Positions 6,273 to 12,153 of a DNA stretch of 15,026 nucleotides are shown piece after piece. The position numbers and the translations under genes are program-made. Each line of letters opens with the position of its first letter. Within the stretch, counting starts at the first letter, position 1. The stretch is from Candidatus Undinarchaeales archaeon SRR5007147.bin71 (GTDB lineage: Archaea; Undinarchaeota; Undinarchaeia; Undinarchaeales; Undinarchaeaceae), in NCBI GenBank assembly GCA_014189675.1, contig DVAE01000038.1, positions 1 to 15,026 on the forward strand, written 5' to 3'. The notes beneath the pieces were generated by a model that worked only from the letters and a program-made list of their open reading frames with translations, had not been told where the DNA came from and made no database searches.

Positions 6273-6589
6273 CAATTTCTCCTGAATTGTTCAAGCTCTT
6301 GCCTTTCATCAGCAGGCATATGCTGCTTCCTTCGGAGCCCCTTGAAGTTGTCCTGAACTCCTTTGAACTTCTGGAGAACTCTTCCAGTGTCAACTTGGGG
6401 ACCACCAGGGAAGAGAACTTTCGAGCACTCCTCAACAAGATCCAGAAGGTCACGGAGAGAGTAGGCTATTGCATCCTCTGTGCTTTCTCCCGGATACTTA
6501 TTTACTAGGTCGAGGTTTCTCTGATGGTAGTCAAAAAATTCCTGCAACCATAGGTATGCATGGTTCCATTCTTCAAATTTACGTGCCAT
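6272..6589 (-). CDS. Small helical protein of unknown function, cotranscribed with GNAT
   Basis: A 105-residue predicted cytoplasmic protein without signal or membrane segments. I do not recognise it. It is rich in aromatic and charged residues (WNHAYLWLQEFFDYHQ at 8-23) and likely mainly helical, with a basic C-terminal segment (GLRRKQHMPADERQELEQ). Support for coding: ATG 6589 with TATTTATT centred about 25 nt upstream, and a TGATG stop/start overlap with the GNAT gene. This suggests a dedicated partner or substrate of that acetyltransferase, which is inference only. It diverges from the coiled-coil gene at 6666. Confidence 0.68.
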   Translation of the reverse strand: MARKFEEWNHAYLWLQEFFDYHQRNLDLVNKYPGESTEDAIAYSLRDLLDLVEECSKVLFPGGPQVDTGRVLQKFKGVQDNFKGLRRKQHMPADERQELEQFRRN

Positions 6590-6610
6590 ACTCTTCTTTA
6601 GGCTTAGAAG

Positions 6611-6618
6611 AATAAATA
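6611..6618 (-). promoter_or_regulatory. TATA box for the 6272-6589/GNAT pair
   Basis: On the minus strand this reads TATTTATT, centred 25-26 nt before the ATG at 6589. This is classic leaderless spacing. Confidence 0.55.
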
Positions 6619-6634
6619 CCTTTCAGGAAGACAG

Positions 6635-6643
6635 AAATATATA
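6635..6643 (+). promoter_or_regulatory. TATA box for the coiled-coil gene
   Basis: AAATATATA centred 26-27 nt before the ATG at 6666, so the mRNA should be leaderless. It lies about 17 nt from the opposing TATA of the divergent gene. Confidence 0.55.
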
Positions 6644-6665
6644 GGAGAGACAACAAATTCAGAAT

Positions 6666-6974
6666 ATGAGTAAGGAAGAAGCGGAGCTGAAGAAAAGAAC
6701 AGAAGAACTGCGGAAAAGGGTGAGAATAGGTGAGAAATCCACAATACAGGAATATATTGAGGCTCTCACGGAACGCATACTTATACTTGAGAAATCAAGA
6801 AAAATGCCTCAAAGACAATTAGAATTTACTCAAAAAAAGTTAGATGATATACAGAAGCGAATTAAAACAATAGATGATGAGATTGCTCTTGCTCGAGAGG
6901 AGCAGGCAAAACATTTTACATTAAAACTTGAGAAAGGGGAAAAGACTATACTGAAAGAAATAAAGAAGGGCTAG
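6666..6974 (+). CDS. Small coiled-coil protein of unknown function
   Basis: A 102-residue, highly charged protein that is almost entirely predicted coiled coil. Lys/Glu-rich heptad-like stretches run from residue 2 to about 80 (KRTEELRKRVRIGEK, ALTERILILEKSRK, LDDIQKRIKTIDDEIALARE), followed by a short basic tail. It has no cysteines, signal or membrane segment. I do not recognise a family. The leaderless TATA spacing and the lysine- and glutamate-rich composition support a real gene. It converges on 6979-7335 with only four bases between the stops. Confidence 0.6.
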   Translation: MSKEEAELKKRTEELRKRVRIGEKSTIQEYIEALTERILILEKSRKMPQRQLEFTQKKLDDIQKRIKTIDDEIALAREEQAKHFTLKLEKGEKTILKEIKKG

Positions 6975-6978
6975 AAGA

Positions 6979-7335
6979 TTATCCTTTTCTAGGCTTTCGT
7001 TTGCGTTTTCTTCTCCTGTTCTCTACCCTGAGGGTTTGCCACGCCTTAAAAGTTTGTGGGTCCATAGAGGGTATGTTATTGATAACATCAGAGACGCCTT
7101 CAAGAAAAACTCCTACTTCCATTTCAGAATCCTCTACAGGAGAGGTCAGGAGGCCAGGATTATTCTCCATCCACTTTTCAATTAGTAAAAGAAGCTTCAT
7201 CTTTTTATTCTCTGGTATAAATTCTCCGTCAATTGTTCTTGTAAAAACAGGAGCAATATCTTTGTTTAATTTTGATAGCCTTGGGTCTTTAAGTAAATAC
7301 AGATCAATTATATTGATTTTCTTTTTTGAGGACAT
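6979..7335 (-). CDS. Small protein of unknown function with a strongly basic tail
   Basis: A 118-residue protein I do not recognise. The first half (KINIIDLYLLKDPRLSKLNK, then FTRTIDGEFIPENKKMKLLLLIEKW) looks globular and the middle is acidic. The last 15 residues (ENRRRKRKRKPRKG) are almost all basic, suggesting nucleic-acid or ribosome contact (inference). Start ATG 7335 is 25 nt below TATTTATA at 7357-7364, which overlaps an 18-bp perfect palindrome. There is no signal or membrane helix. Its stop faces that of the coiled-coil gene. Confidence 0.6.
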   Translation of the reverse strand: MSSKKKINIIDLYLLKDPRLSKLNKDIAPVFTRTIDGEFIPENKKMKLLLLIEKWMENNPGLLTSPVEDSEMEVGVFLEGVSDVINNIPSMDPQTFKAWQTLRVENRRRKRKRKPRKG

Positions 7336-7356
7336 AATTGCTATAATTCCTAGAGG

Positions 7357-7376
7357 TATTTATAGAATTCTATAAA
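7357..7376 (-). promoter_or_regulatory. TATA box overlapping an 18-bp perfect palindrome
   Basis: The minus strand has TATAAATA at 7357-7364, about 25 nt before ATG 7335. Positions 7359-7376 read TTTATAGAATTCTATAAA, a perfect 18-bp inverted repeat centred on an EcoRI-type hexamer. Its left arm overlaps the TATA box, so it could be an operator that blocks TBP, or a chance product of AT-rich promoter sequence. Confidence 0.5.
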
Positions 7377-7405
7377 AACCAGAGAGCTCCCCGACTGAGA
7401 CCCAG
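7374..7405 (-). repeat. Degenerate direct repeat of the tRNA-Glu 3' end and its terminator
   Basis: This stretch matches 7421-7458, which spans the T arm, acceptor and 3' flank of tRNA-Glu. The first 14 bases (aaaaaccagagagc) are identical; two substitutions and one 6-base gap (ttcgaa, the T-loop core) follow over the rest. The offset is 47 bp in the same orientation. The copy cannot form a T arm. The poly-T flank was duplicated too. Confidence 0.7.
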
Positions 7406-7415
7406 AAGCACTTTT

Positions 7416-7427
7416 TTAGAAAAAACC
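7416..7427 (-). terminator. Poly-T terminator after tRNA-Glu
   Basis: The minus strand reads GGTTTTTTCT beginning 7 nt after the discriminator base at 7434. This is a typical archaeal T-rich termination signal for the ncRNA-tRNA-Ile-tRNA-Glu unit. Confidence 0.55.
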
Positions 7428-7433
7428 AGAGAG

Positions 7434-7508
7434 CGCCCCGACTGGGATTCGAACCCAGGTCACCAGGATGAAAACCTAGTATGATTGGCCGGACTACACC
7501 ATCGGGGC
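7434..7508 (-). tRNA. tRNA-Glu(UUC)
   Basis: A 75-nt intronless cloverleaf. Acceptor GCCCCGA/TCGGGGC, discriminator G. Anticodon stem CTAGG/CCTGG with loop TTTTCAT, anticodon TTC. T arm CTGGG-TTCGAAT-CCCAG is perfect. The D arm is weak (GTGT/TCAT). No CCA is encoded. Its 5' end is only three bases (CAT) from the 3' end of tRNA-Ile, so both come from one transcript. Confidence 0.95.
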
Positions 7509-7511
7509 ATG

Positions 7512-7614
7512 TGGGCCAGCCGAGATTTGAACTCGGGACCTCGCGCTTTCTTAAGCGAGTGTACGAAACGACGCCTTATAAGACGCGCGCTCCACCAGGC
7601 TAAGCTACTGGCCC
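7512..7614 (-). tRNA. tRNA-Ile(UAU) with a 29-nt BHB intron
   Basis: Acceptor GGGCCAG/CTGGCCC, A73, T8A9, D stem GCTT/GAGC, anticodon stem CGCGT/GCGCG, T arm CCGAG-TTCAAAT-CTCGG. After removing 29 nt the loop is CTTATAA with anticodon TAT. The intron fits a canonical hBHBh': central helix C32-T-T-A35 with TAAG, bulges T36-A37-A and A-A-A38, and inner stem GGCG/CGCT, which fixes the splice between 37 and 38. UAU is notable because most archaea decode AUA with a CAU tRNA carrying agmatidine. No CCA is encoded; a CAT trinucleotide separates it from tRNA-Glu. Confidence 0.9.
7542..7570 (-). other. Intron of tRNA-Ile(UAU) at position 37/38
   Basis: A 29-nt intron placed by the BHB structure (boundaries could slide by one or two bases because of flanking A residues). 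It shares CGTCGTTTC, ACTC and GCTTA, in that order, with the intron-like part of the fragment at 2366-2425. Confidence 0.75.
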
Positions 7615-7617
7615 ATG

Positions 7618-7717
7618 ATGCACAAACTTGCCAGTGCCCCCAAATCACAATCGAAAGAGGCACGCGGCTTCGCTGAGACTAGGTTCGTATTATTCCTATC
7701 TCGGCTGAGCTGTGCAT
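7618..7717 (-). ncRNA. Candidate structured small RNA ahead of tRNA-Ile/tRNA-Glu
   Basis: A strong TATA-like TTATTTAA (minus strand, 7741-7748) predicts a start near 7717-7718. Exactly there begins ATGCACA (7717-7711), which pairs with TGTGCAT (7624-7618) to close a 100-nt RNA. Inside are two hairpins: GAGATAGG/CCTAGTCTC (7702-7695 with 7683-7675, one bulged base, 11-nt loop) and GTGCCTC/GGGGCAC (7663-7657 with 7640-7634, one G-U). The result is a three-way-junction-like fold, three bases from tRNA-Ile. It is not recognisably 5S, SRP, RNase P, a tRNA or a C/D-box RNA. It could instead be just a structured leader. Confidence 0.45.
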
Positions 7718-7740
7718 GACAGTATAGGGGAAAAGCTGGC

Positions 7741-7748
7741 TTAAATAA
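7741..7748 (-). promoter_or_regulatory. TATA box for the ncRNA-tRNA-Ile-tRNA-Glu unit
   Basis: On the minus strand this reads TTATTTAA, centred 27 nt upstream of 7717, where the closing helix of the candidate RNA begins. It lies immediately after the FKBP stop codon. No equally good box lies 25-30 nt before the tRNA-Ile 5' end. Confidence 0.55.
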
Positions 7749-7752
7749 GTTT

Positions 7753-8568
7753 TTACTGTTCTTCCGCTGAAGCGCGCTGTATATCAAGAAGTTCAATGTC
7801 GAAGAGAAGAGTTTCCCCTGCCATTGGGTGGTTAAAGTCTGTGTAAATGAAGGTGTCATCAACACTCTCAATATATCCTAATCTGCCCTGTATCTGGATT
7901 GGCTCCCCGACTTTTGCAAGGTTTTCTACAATATATCCCTCATCTGTCACATCAATAACCTTGAGTGAATACGGATAACTGAAAATGTAATAGAGAGAAC
8001 CGTTAACAAGGTGGTGTGTTATATTCACAGTATCCCCTGAAATTGAACCAACAGTTGTTTTCCAGTGAGTTCCAGGTAATTCTACCTCGACACCATATCC
8101 CAAAGGAGTGTCACCAAGAACTTCTTCTATATAGCTCCTGTCAGCCTCAGTAGTCATGGGGAGGTTGATGTATCTGAACTGCTTGGCAACTAGTGAAAGA
8201 TTTTTCTCGCCGTAGCCGTCTTTTGGAAGAACAGTTATACTAATCTTGTCTCCAACAGACATTTCCAAGAGAGCGGATTCAACACCCGGAATTAGCCTGC
8301 CTCCACCAAGACTTACTGTAAGATTTCCAGACTCAGGGAGTCCGCCGTCTGCTGTTTGGACTGTATAGGAGAAAGTGACTGTGTCTCCCATCTCAGCACC
8401 CTCAGAAGGAAGAAAGAGAGAAAATGCAGCTATTATGAGAACTGCCATTCCGGCAAGAAGAACTTTCTGTACAGGTGTCTTTGCAGTTAGAGACTTTCTG
8501 GCTTTTTTGGAAAGGCCAGACTTCTTGGGGACTGTACTTTTCTTTTTACTTGTACTCTTCTTTGCCAT
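7753..8568 (-). CDS. Membrane-anchored FKBP (SlyD-like) peptidyl-prolyl isomerase
   Basis: A 271-residue protein. A Lys-rich N-terminus (residues 1-35) and one hydrophobic helix (about 36-53) form an uncleaved anchor that by charge puts the rest outside. The FKBP domain opens at GDTVTFSYTV (61-70), with IPGVESALLEMSVGDKISI (93-111) and KDGYGEKN (116-123). A long insert (about 130-225) replaces the flap, as in SlyD and archaeal long-type FKBPs, where it is a chaperone domain. The C-terminal block DFNHPMAGETLLFDIELLDI matches the SlyD/long-FKBP ending. Role: proline isomerisation and chaperoning of exported proteins (family knowledge). Upstream TATTTATT (8593-8600) and a GAGGT at 8572-8576 give it its own promoter. 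It follows SRP54 by 37 nt; the targeting/folding link fits. Confidence 0.9.
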   Translation of the reverse strand: MAKKSTSKKKSTVPKKSGLSKKARKSLTAKTPVQKVLLAGMAVLIIAAFSLFLPSEGAEMGDTVTFSYTVQTADGGLPESGNLTVSLGGGRLIPGVESALLEMSVGDKISITVLPKDGYGEKNLSLVAKQFRYINLPMTTEADRSYIEEVLGDTPLGYGVEVELPGTHWKTTVGSISGDTVNITHHLVNGSLYYIFSYPYSLKVIDVTDEGYIVENLAKVGEPIQIQGRLGYIESVDDTFIYTDFNHPMAGETLLFDIELLDIQRASAEEQ

Positions 8569-8592
8569 AGAACCTCACTAATATATATTCAT

Positions 8593-8600
8593 AATAAATA
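8593..8600 (-). promoter_or_regulatory. TATA-like box for the FKBP gene
   Basis: On the minus strand this reads TATTTATT, centred about 28 nt before the ATG at 8568. A second AT run (TATATAT, 8580-8587) lies nearer. The GAGGT beside the ATG would be usable only if transcription starts further upstream, for example by read-through from SRP54. Confidence 0.4.
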
Positions 8601-8605
8601 CTTTT

Positions 8606-9937
8606 CTACATACCTGGGAAGCCTTTGAAATTCTTCATCATTTTTTTCAAAGACCCCTGGTTCTTTCCAAAGCGCTTCATCATTTTCTTTGTCATCTTGT
8701 ACTGCTTCAAAAGAGTTCTGACATTTTCAACACTCGTTCCTGCTCCAGTAGCTATTCTCTCAACTCGGCTCTTGTCAAGAAGATCTGGATCCTCAAGCTC
8801 GCTGTTTGTCATTGAATCCATAATAACCATAAAAGAGTTCATCCTTTCCTGAGACATGTCCATCTGGTCAGTTGGAATATCGGCACCCATCGGCACCATC
8901 TCCATAACTTTCTTCAGCGGACCCATTTTTTTCATACCCTCTATCTGCTTGTAAAGATCTTTGAGATTGAAGTCTCCTTTGAGCATTGCCTGAACTTGAT
9001 CCTCTTCAACTTCTCCGAAAATTTCCTGTGTTTTCTTCACAAGAGATTCTAAGTCACCCATTCCAAGAAGCTTTCCGACGAATTTATCAGGCTTAAAAGC
9101 CTCAAAATCTTCTGAGCGTTCTCCGATACCGACGAATTTTATTGGAACATTAAGAGCAGAACAGGCTGAAAGAGCTCCTCCTCCCTTTGCAGTTGAATCC
9201 AACTTAGTAAGTATTACGCCGTCTATTCCTACAAGTTCATTAAAGCCTTTTGCAACCGGCTCAGCCTTCTGACCAAGATCAGCAGGGATAACGAGAAGCT
9301 TCTCCTCTGCCTTGAACTCCTTGTCGAGCTTTTTTAGCTCTTTTGAGAGTTCTTCGTCGACAGTGTCTCGGCCTGCTGAGTCGACTATGATAACATCAAA
9401 GGATTTTGCCTCTTTTAGAGAAGCTTTTAGAACCTTCAGAGCTGATTTTTCTTTTGGATTTCCGAATACTGGAACATCGATTTCCTCCCCAATTTGTTTC
9501 AGCTGCTCATATGCAGCAGGTCTCCAAGTATCAGTAGATATGAGGGCAACTTTCAAGCCCTGCTTCTTCAGATGACGGGCAAGTTTACCACAAGTTGTTG
9601 TCTTTCCTGATCCGAAAAGACCAACGAGCATTATTCTTGAAACCTTTCCAAGCTCCTTTGCCGCCACCTTACCACCAAGAGCGGCTGTTATCTCCTCGTA
9701 AACTATATTGAGTATGTGCTCGCGTTTTGAGAGTCCTTCAGGTGGCTTCTCATCCCAAGCTCGCGATTTTATATTCTCCGTCATGCCGAAAACGAGTTTA
9801 ACATTAACATCGGCAGACAGCATCGCCCTCTGAATATCCTTGATAACTTCATCGAGAGTATTTCTGTCGACATAGCCTGCTTTCGCTATCCTTCGAATTC
9901 CGTCTCTCAATGATTTGCCAAGTCCCTCAAGAACCAT
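8606..9937 (-). CDS. srp54: Signal recognition particle GTPase SRP54 (Ffh homologue)
   Basis: A complete 443-residue SRP54 that binds signal sequences and 7S RNA and delivers ribosomes to FtsY at the membrane. The N domain occupies about 1-95. The G domain has G1 GLFGSGKTT (106-114; commonly GLQGSGKTT, so Phe replaces Gln), G2 DTWRPAAYEQL (136-146), G3 DSAGR (186-190), G4 TKLD (244-247) and G5 GIGE (270-273). The M domain from about 315 is Met-rich and ends in a basic helix (MTKKMMKRFGKNQGSLKKMMKNF) that contacts SRP RNA. Length and motif order are standard for archaea. ATG 9937 lies 25 nt below TTATAAAA at 9959-9966, so the mRNA is leaderless. No SRP RNA gene is seen in the window. Confidence 0.98.
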   Translation of the reverse strand: MVLEGLGKSLRDGIRRIAKAGYVDRNTLDEVIKDIQRAMLSADVNVKLVFGMTENIKSRAWDEKPPEGLSKREHILNIVYEEITAALGGKVAAKELGKVSRIMLVGLFGSGKTTTCGKLARHLKKQGLKVALISTDTWRPAAYEQLKQIGEEIDVPVFGNPKEKSALKVLKASLKEAKSFDVIIVDSAGRDTVDEELSKELKKLDKEFKAEEKLLVIPADLGQKAEPVAKGFNELVGIDGVILTKLDSTAKGGGALSACSALNVPIKFVGIGERSEDFEAFKPDKFVGKLLGMGDLESLVKKTQEIFGEVEEDQVQAMLKGDFNLKDLYKQIEGMKKMGPLKKVMEMVPMGADIPTDQMDMSQERMNSFMVIMDSMTNSELEDPDLLDKSRVERIATGAGTSVENVRTLLKQYKMTKKMMKRFGKNQGSLKKMMKNFKGFPGM

Positions 9938-9958
9938 AATACATCAGTAACTTTTCGC

Positions 9959-9966
9959 TTTTATAA
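9959..9966 (-). promoter_or_regulatory. TATA box for srp54
   Basis: On the minus strand this reads TTATAAAA, centred 25-26 nt before the ATG at 9937, in the 35-bp gap after the mutase stop codon. Confidence 0.65.
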
Positions 9967-9972
9967 CTCTTA

Positions 9973-11259
9973 TTAGTTCATAATACTGCCCATTAACTGC
10001 CTTGCCATTGCTTCAGAATGAGCTTCTACAGTAATACGGACTTTTTCCTCTGTACCTGACTTTCGGACAAGTATCCAGGCCTCTTCCAGCTGAATTCGAA
10101 TCCCGTCTGTCTCACTTAGTTCCCCGCCAAGTTTTTTCGCCTTTTCAGACAGTTTTTTGAAAGATTTTTCTCTGTCTCCTTCGACGACGCCCCTCAAGAT
10201 TGGATAGCTGGGGATTTCTGCAACGAGTTCTGACATACTTTTTCCTGAAAGCTCCATAGTTTCCAGAATTTTCAGAGCAGCGAGAAGTCCATCAGGACAG
10301 AGATGAACTTCAGGAAAGATGTAGCAGCCGCTTGCTTCTCCGCCGAAGACTCCATTTTCTTGCTTCAGGGCCTCTGAAACATAAACGTCGCTAACCTTTG
10401 TACGAATAACTTTTGCTCCAATTTCGTCAATTGCCATTGAAGTATCAACAGGAACCGCTATTGTAGAATTTTTTCCTAGTTCCGACTTTGCAAGAATTGC
10501 TAAGAGGGTATCCTGTTTGACGAAGTCCCCCTGATTGTCAATTACAGCGACCCTGTCTCCGTCACCGTCGAATGCAAAGCCGAGATCTGCTTTAGAAGAC
10601 AGTACTTTTTTCTTGAGCTCTGATAGATTTTTCTCGGAAGGCTCTGACAGCCGATTTGGGAACATACCATCTGGTTTATCAAAAATTGAAATATTGTCAG
10701 AAACTCTGCTCAGGATTTCAGGAGCAGTCAGTGTTACAGAGCCATTTCCGCAATCAGCAACAGTTTTCAAACCGCCTTCTATAGAAAAGGAAGCAGTGAT
10801 GTCCTCCATATATCTCTCAAGCGCCTCAACTGAACTTAGATTTTTTACTTCACCCCACCCTGCCCTCTCTGATTTTCCTGATTTTATAAGAGCCTCGATT
10901 TCCTTCTCCATTTTTGGAGAGTATGCAGAACCGTCTGGCTGCCATAACTTAACGCCGTTGAATTCAGGAGGATTGTGAGAAGCAGTTATAACGGCGCCTG
11001 CTGATGCCTTGAATTTTTTTGTTGCATATGCAAGCACTGGAGTAGGACAGGTACCGGCATCAAGAACCTCCGCACCAGTAGAAAGGATTCCAGAAACCAA
11101 GGCTGACTGCAATTGCTTTGAACTTGTTCTGAAATCCCTGCCAACGCAGACAGTGCCTTCAGCCTGAGTTCCAAGGGAGAGCCCTATTTTTGTGAAAAGC
11201 TCTGCGCTCACAAAATTAGGATAAACTCCGCGTATACCGGACGTTCCGAAAAGTTCCAT
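9973..11259 (-). CDS. Phosphoglucosamine/phosphomannomutase (alpha-D-phosphohexomutase family)
   Basis: A complete 428-residue phosphohexomutase that interconverts 6-phospho and 1-phospho sugars via a phosphoserine, feeding UDP-GlcNAc or GDP-mannose for surface glycans. It opens with FGTSGIRG (4-11). The active-site loop is ITASHNPPEFNGVK with Ser94. The metal loop is DGDGDR (231-236), the sugar-binding loop GGEASG (306-311), and the phosphate loop RKSGTEEKVR (399-408), where the canonical RPSGTEPK has both prolines replaced. The sugar loop GEASG, rather than GEQSG, is compatible with GlmM- or ManB-type archaeal enzymes, so the exact sugar is open. It diverges from the MobA-SWIM gene and shares one TATA region with it. 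Confidence 0.92.
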   Translation of the reverse strand: MELFGTSGIRGVYPNFVSAELFTKIGLSLGTQAEGTVCVGRDFRTSSKQLQSALVSGILSTGAEVLDAGTCPTPVLAYATKKFKASAGAVITASHNPPEFNGVKLWQPDGSAYSPKMEKEIEALIKSGKSERAGWGEVKNLSSVEALERYMEDITASFSIEGGLKTVADCGNGSVTLTAPEILSRVSDNISIFDKPDGMFPNRLSEPSEKNLSELKKKVLSSKADLGFAFDGDGDRVAVIDNQGDFVKQDTLLAILAKSELGKNSTIAVPVDTSMAIDEIGAKVIRTKVSDVYVSEALKQENGVFGGEASGCYIFPEVHLCPDGLLAALKILETMELSGKSMSELVAEIPSYPILRGVVEGDREKSFKKLSEKAKKLGGELSETDGIRIQLEEAWILVRKSGTEEKVRITVEAHSEAMARQLMGSIMN

Positions 11260-11282
11260 GACAAATAATAGAACTTAGGCTC

Positions 11283-11294
11283 ATTATAAATAAT
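11283..11294. promoter_or_regulatory. Symmetric shared TATA element between divergent genes
   Basis: ATTATAAATAAT reads TATAAATA on the plus strand and TTTATAAT on the minus strand. Its centre (11288.5) is 28-29 nt from the ATG at 11317 and 29-30 nt from the ATG at 11259, the only plausible TATA spacing for both. One TBP site could therefore fire both leaderless genes. Confidence 0.55.
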
Positions 11295-11316
11295 TCTACG
11301 ACTATATTTTTCTCTC

Positions 11317-12153
11317 ATGAAGTGTTCTGCAGTTCTGCTCTCCCCTGGCTTGCGAGAAGGGAAGGATCCCTCATTCCTGGATGTCTATGGAGAAACCATA
11401 CTGGAAATAGCTTTCCGAAATGCCAAGAAGGCCTTCAAAAGAACTCTTGTTGTAGCTGAAAACTACAAAGGGCAAAAAGAATACGAAAAGCTGGTTGACT
11501 GTGATGTTGTCGCTGATATGAGTCCTGAGAAAAACTTTCTGACCCGCCTACTTACAGGGCTCAAGGCCTGCAAAACTCAGTATGCATTCGTTACAACCTG
11601 CGCAATGCCACAGATTGATCCAAAAACTATAGAGTTGATGATGTCCAAAATAGAGGAAACGGAATATGACGCTGTTATTCCAAAAATAGCTAATTCTCTA
11701 GAGCTTCTGCATTCGATTTACAGAACAGGACCTGTGTCAAAGTCTCTTGAAAACTCTATAGGAGACTTATCCTATGATCTTGAGACAGCTCTTACAAAGA
11801 TGAATACACTTTTCATACCCGAAAGCGAGTTTTCAGAACTTGACCCGGCACTTTCCACATTTTTCAAAGTAGGAAGCGAAATAGACTACCAGACACTCAA
11901 AAATCAATACAGGAAAAAGACTTATAGAAACAGGCTGAAAAAAGCCAGCAGGATTTCATCAGGAACCAGTGCCGAGATAGAAACAGAAAATACCGCGTAT
12001 TACCGGGTTCCAGGAACGGAGAAAAGCCACGAAGTGGCACTAAACAAAAGAAAGAATATGTGGAGCTGCGACTGTCGCTATTTCACTATGAGGGGAAACT
12101 ACTGTTCGCACATACTTGCGAGCCAGAAGAAACGAGATAAAGATGCTGACTGA
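11317..12153 (+). CDS. MobA-like nucleotidyltransferase domain fused to a SWIM zinc finger
   Basis: A 278-residue protein. Residues 1-195 follow the MobA-like NTP-transferase fold: a first strand and loop SAVLLSPGLREGKDPSFL, VVAENY (45-50), a central FLTRLLTGLKACKTQYAFVTTCAMPQID (74-101), the family LELLHSIYR block (128-136), and a late FKVGSEIDYQTL (183-194). Key residues are altered: the loop LAGGxSxRMGxDK is only vaguely kept (LSPGLREGKD), and CDMP is CAMP (Asp to Ala97). True guanylyltransferase activity is therefore doubtful. A basic linker leads to a SWIM zinc finger, C251-x-C253-x9-C263-x-H265, a DNA- or protein-binding module. This domain pairing is unusual. Its end overlaps the DUF359-DHH gene by 11 nt. 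The ATG at 11317 has leaderless spacing. Confidence 0.72.
   Translation: MKCSAVLLSPGLREGKDPSFLDVYGETILEIAFRNAKKAFKRTLVVAENYKGQKEYEKLVDCDVVADMSPEKNFLTRLLTGLKACKTQYAFVTTCAMPQIDPKTIELMMSKIEETEYDAVIPKIANSLELLHSIYRTGPVSKSLENSIGDLSYDLETALTKMNTLFIPESEFSELDPALSTFFKVGSEIDYQTLKNQYRKKTYRNRLKKASRISSGTSAEIETENTAYYRVPGTEKSHEVALNKRKNMWSCDCRYFTMRGNYCSHILASQKKRDKDAD

Noticed and set aside
7615-7676. C/D-box guide RNA on the plus strand (ATGATGC ... CTGA)
   Set aside because: No D' or C' boxes between, imperfect C box and no promoter on that strand; the minus-strand structured RNA explains the region better.
8375-8581. Plus-strand frame opposite the FKBP N-terminus
   Set aside because: Shadow of the Lys-rich leader and membrane helix; no independent support.
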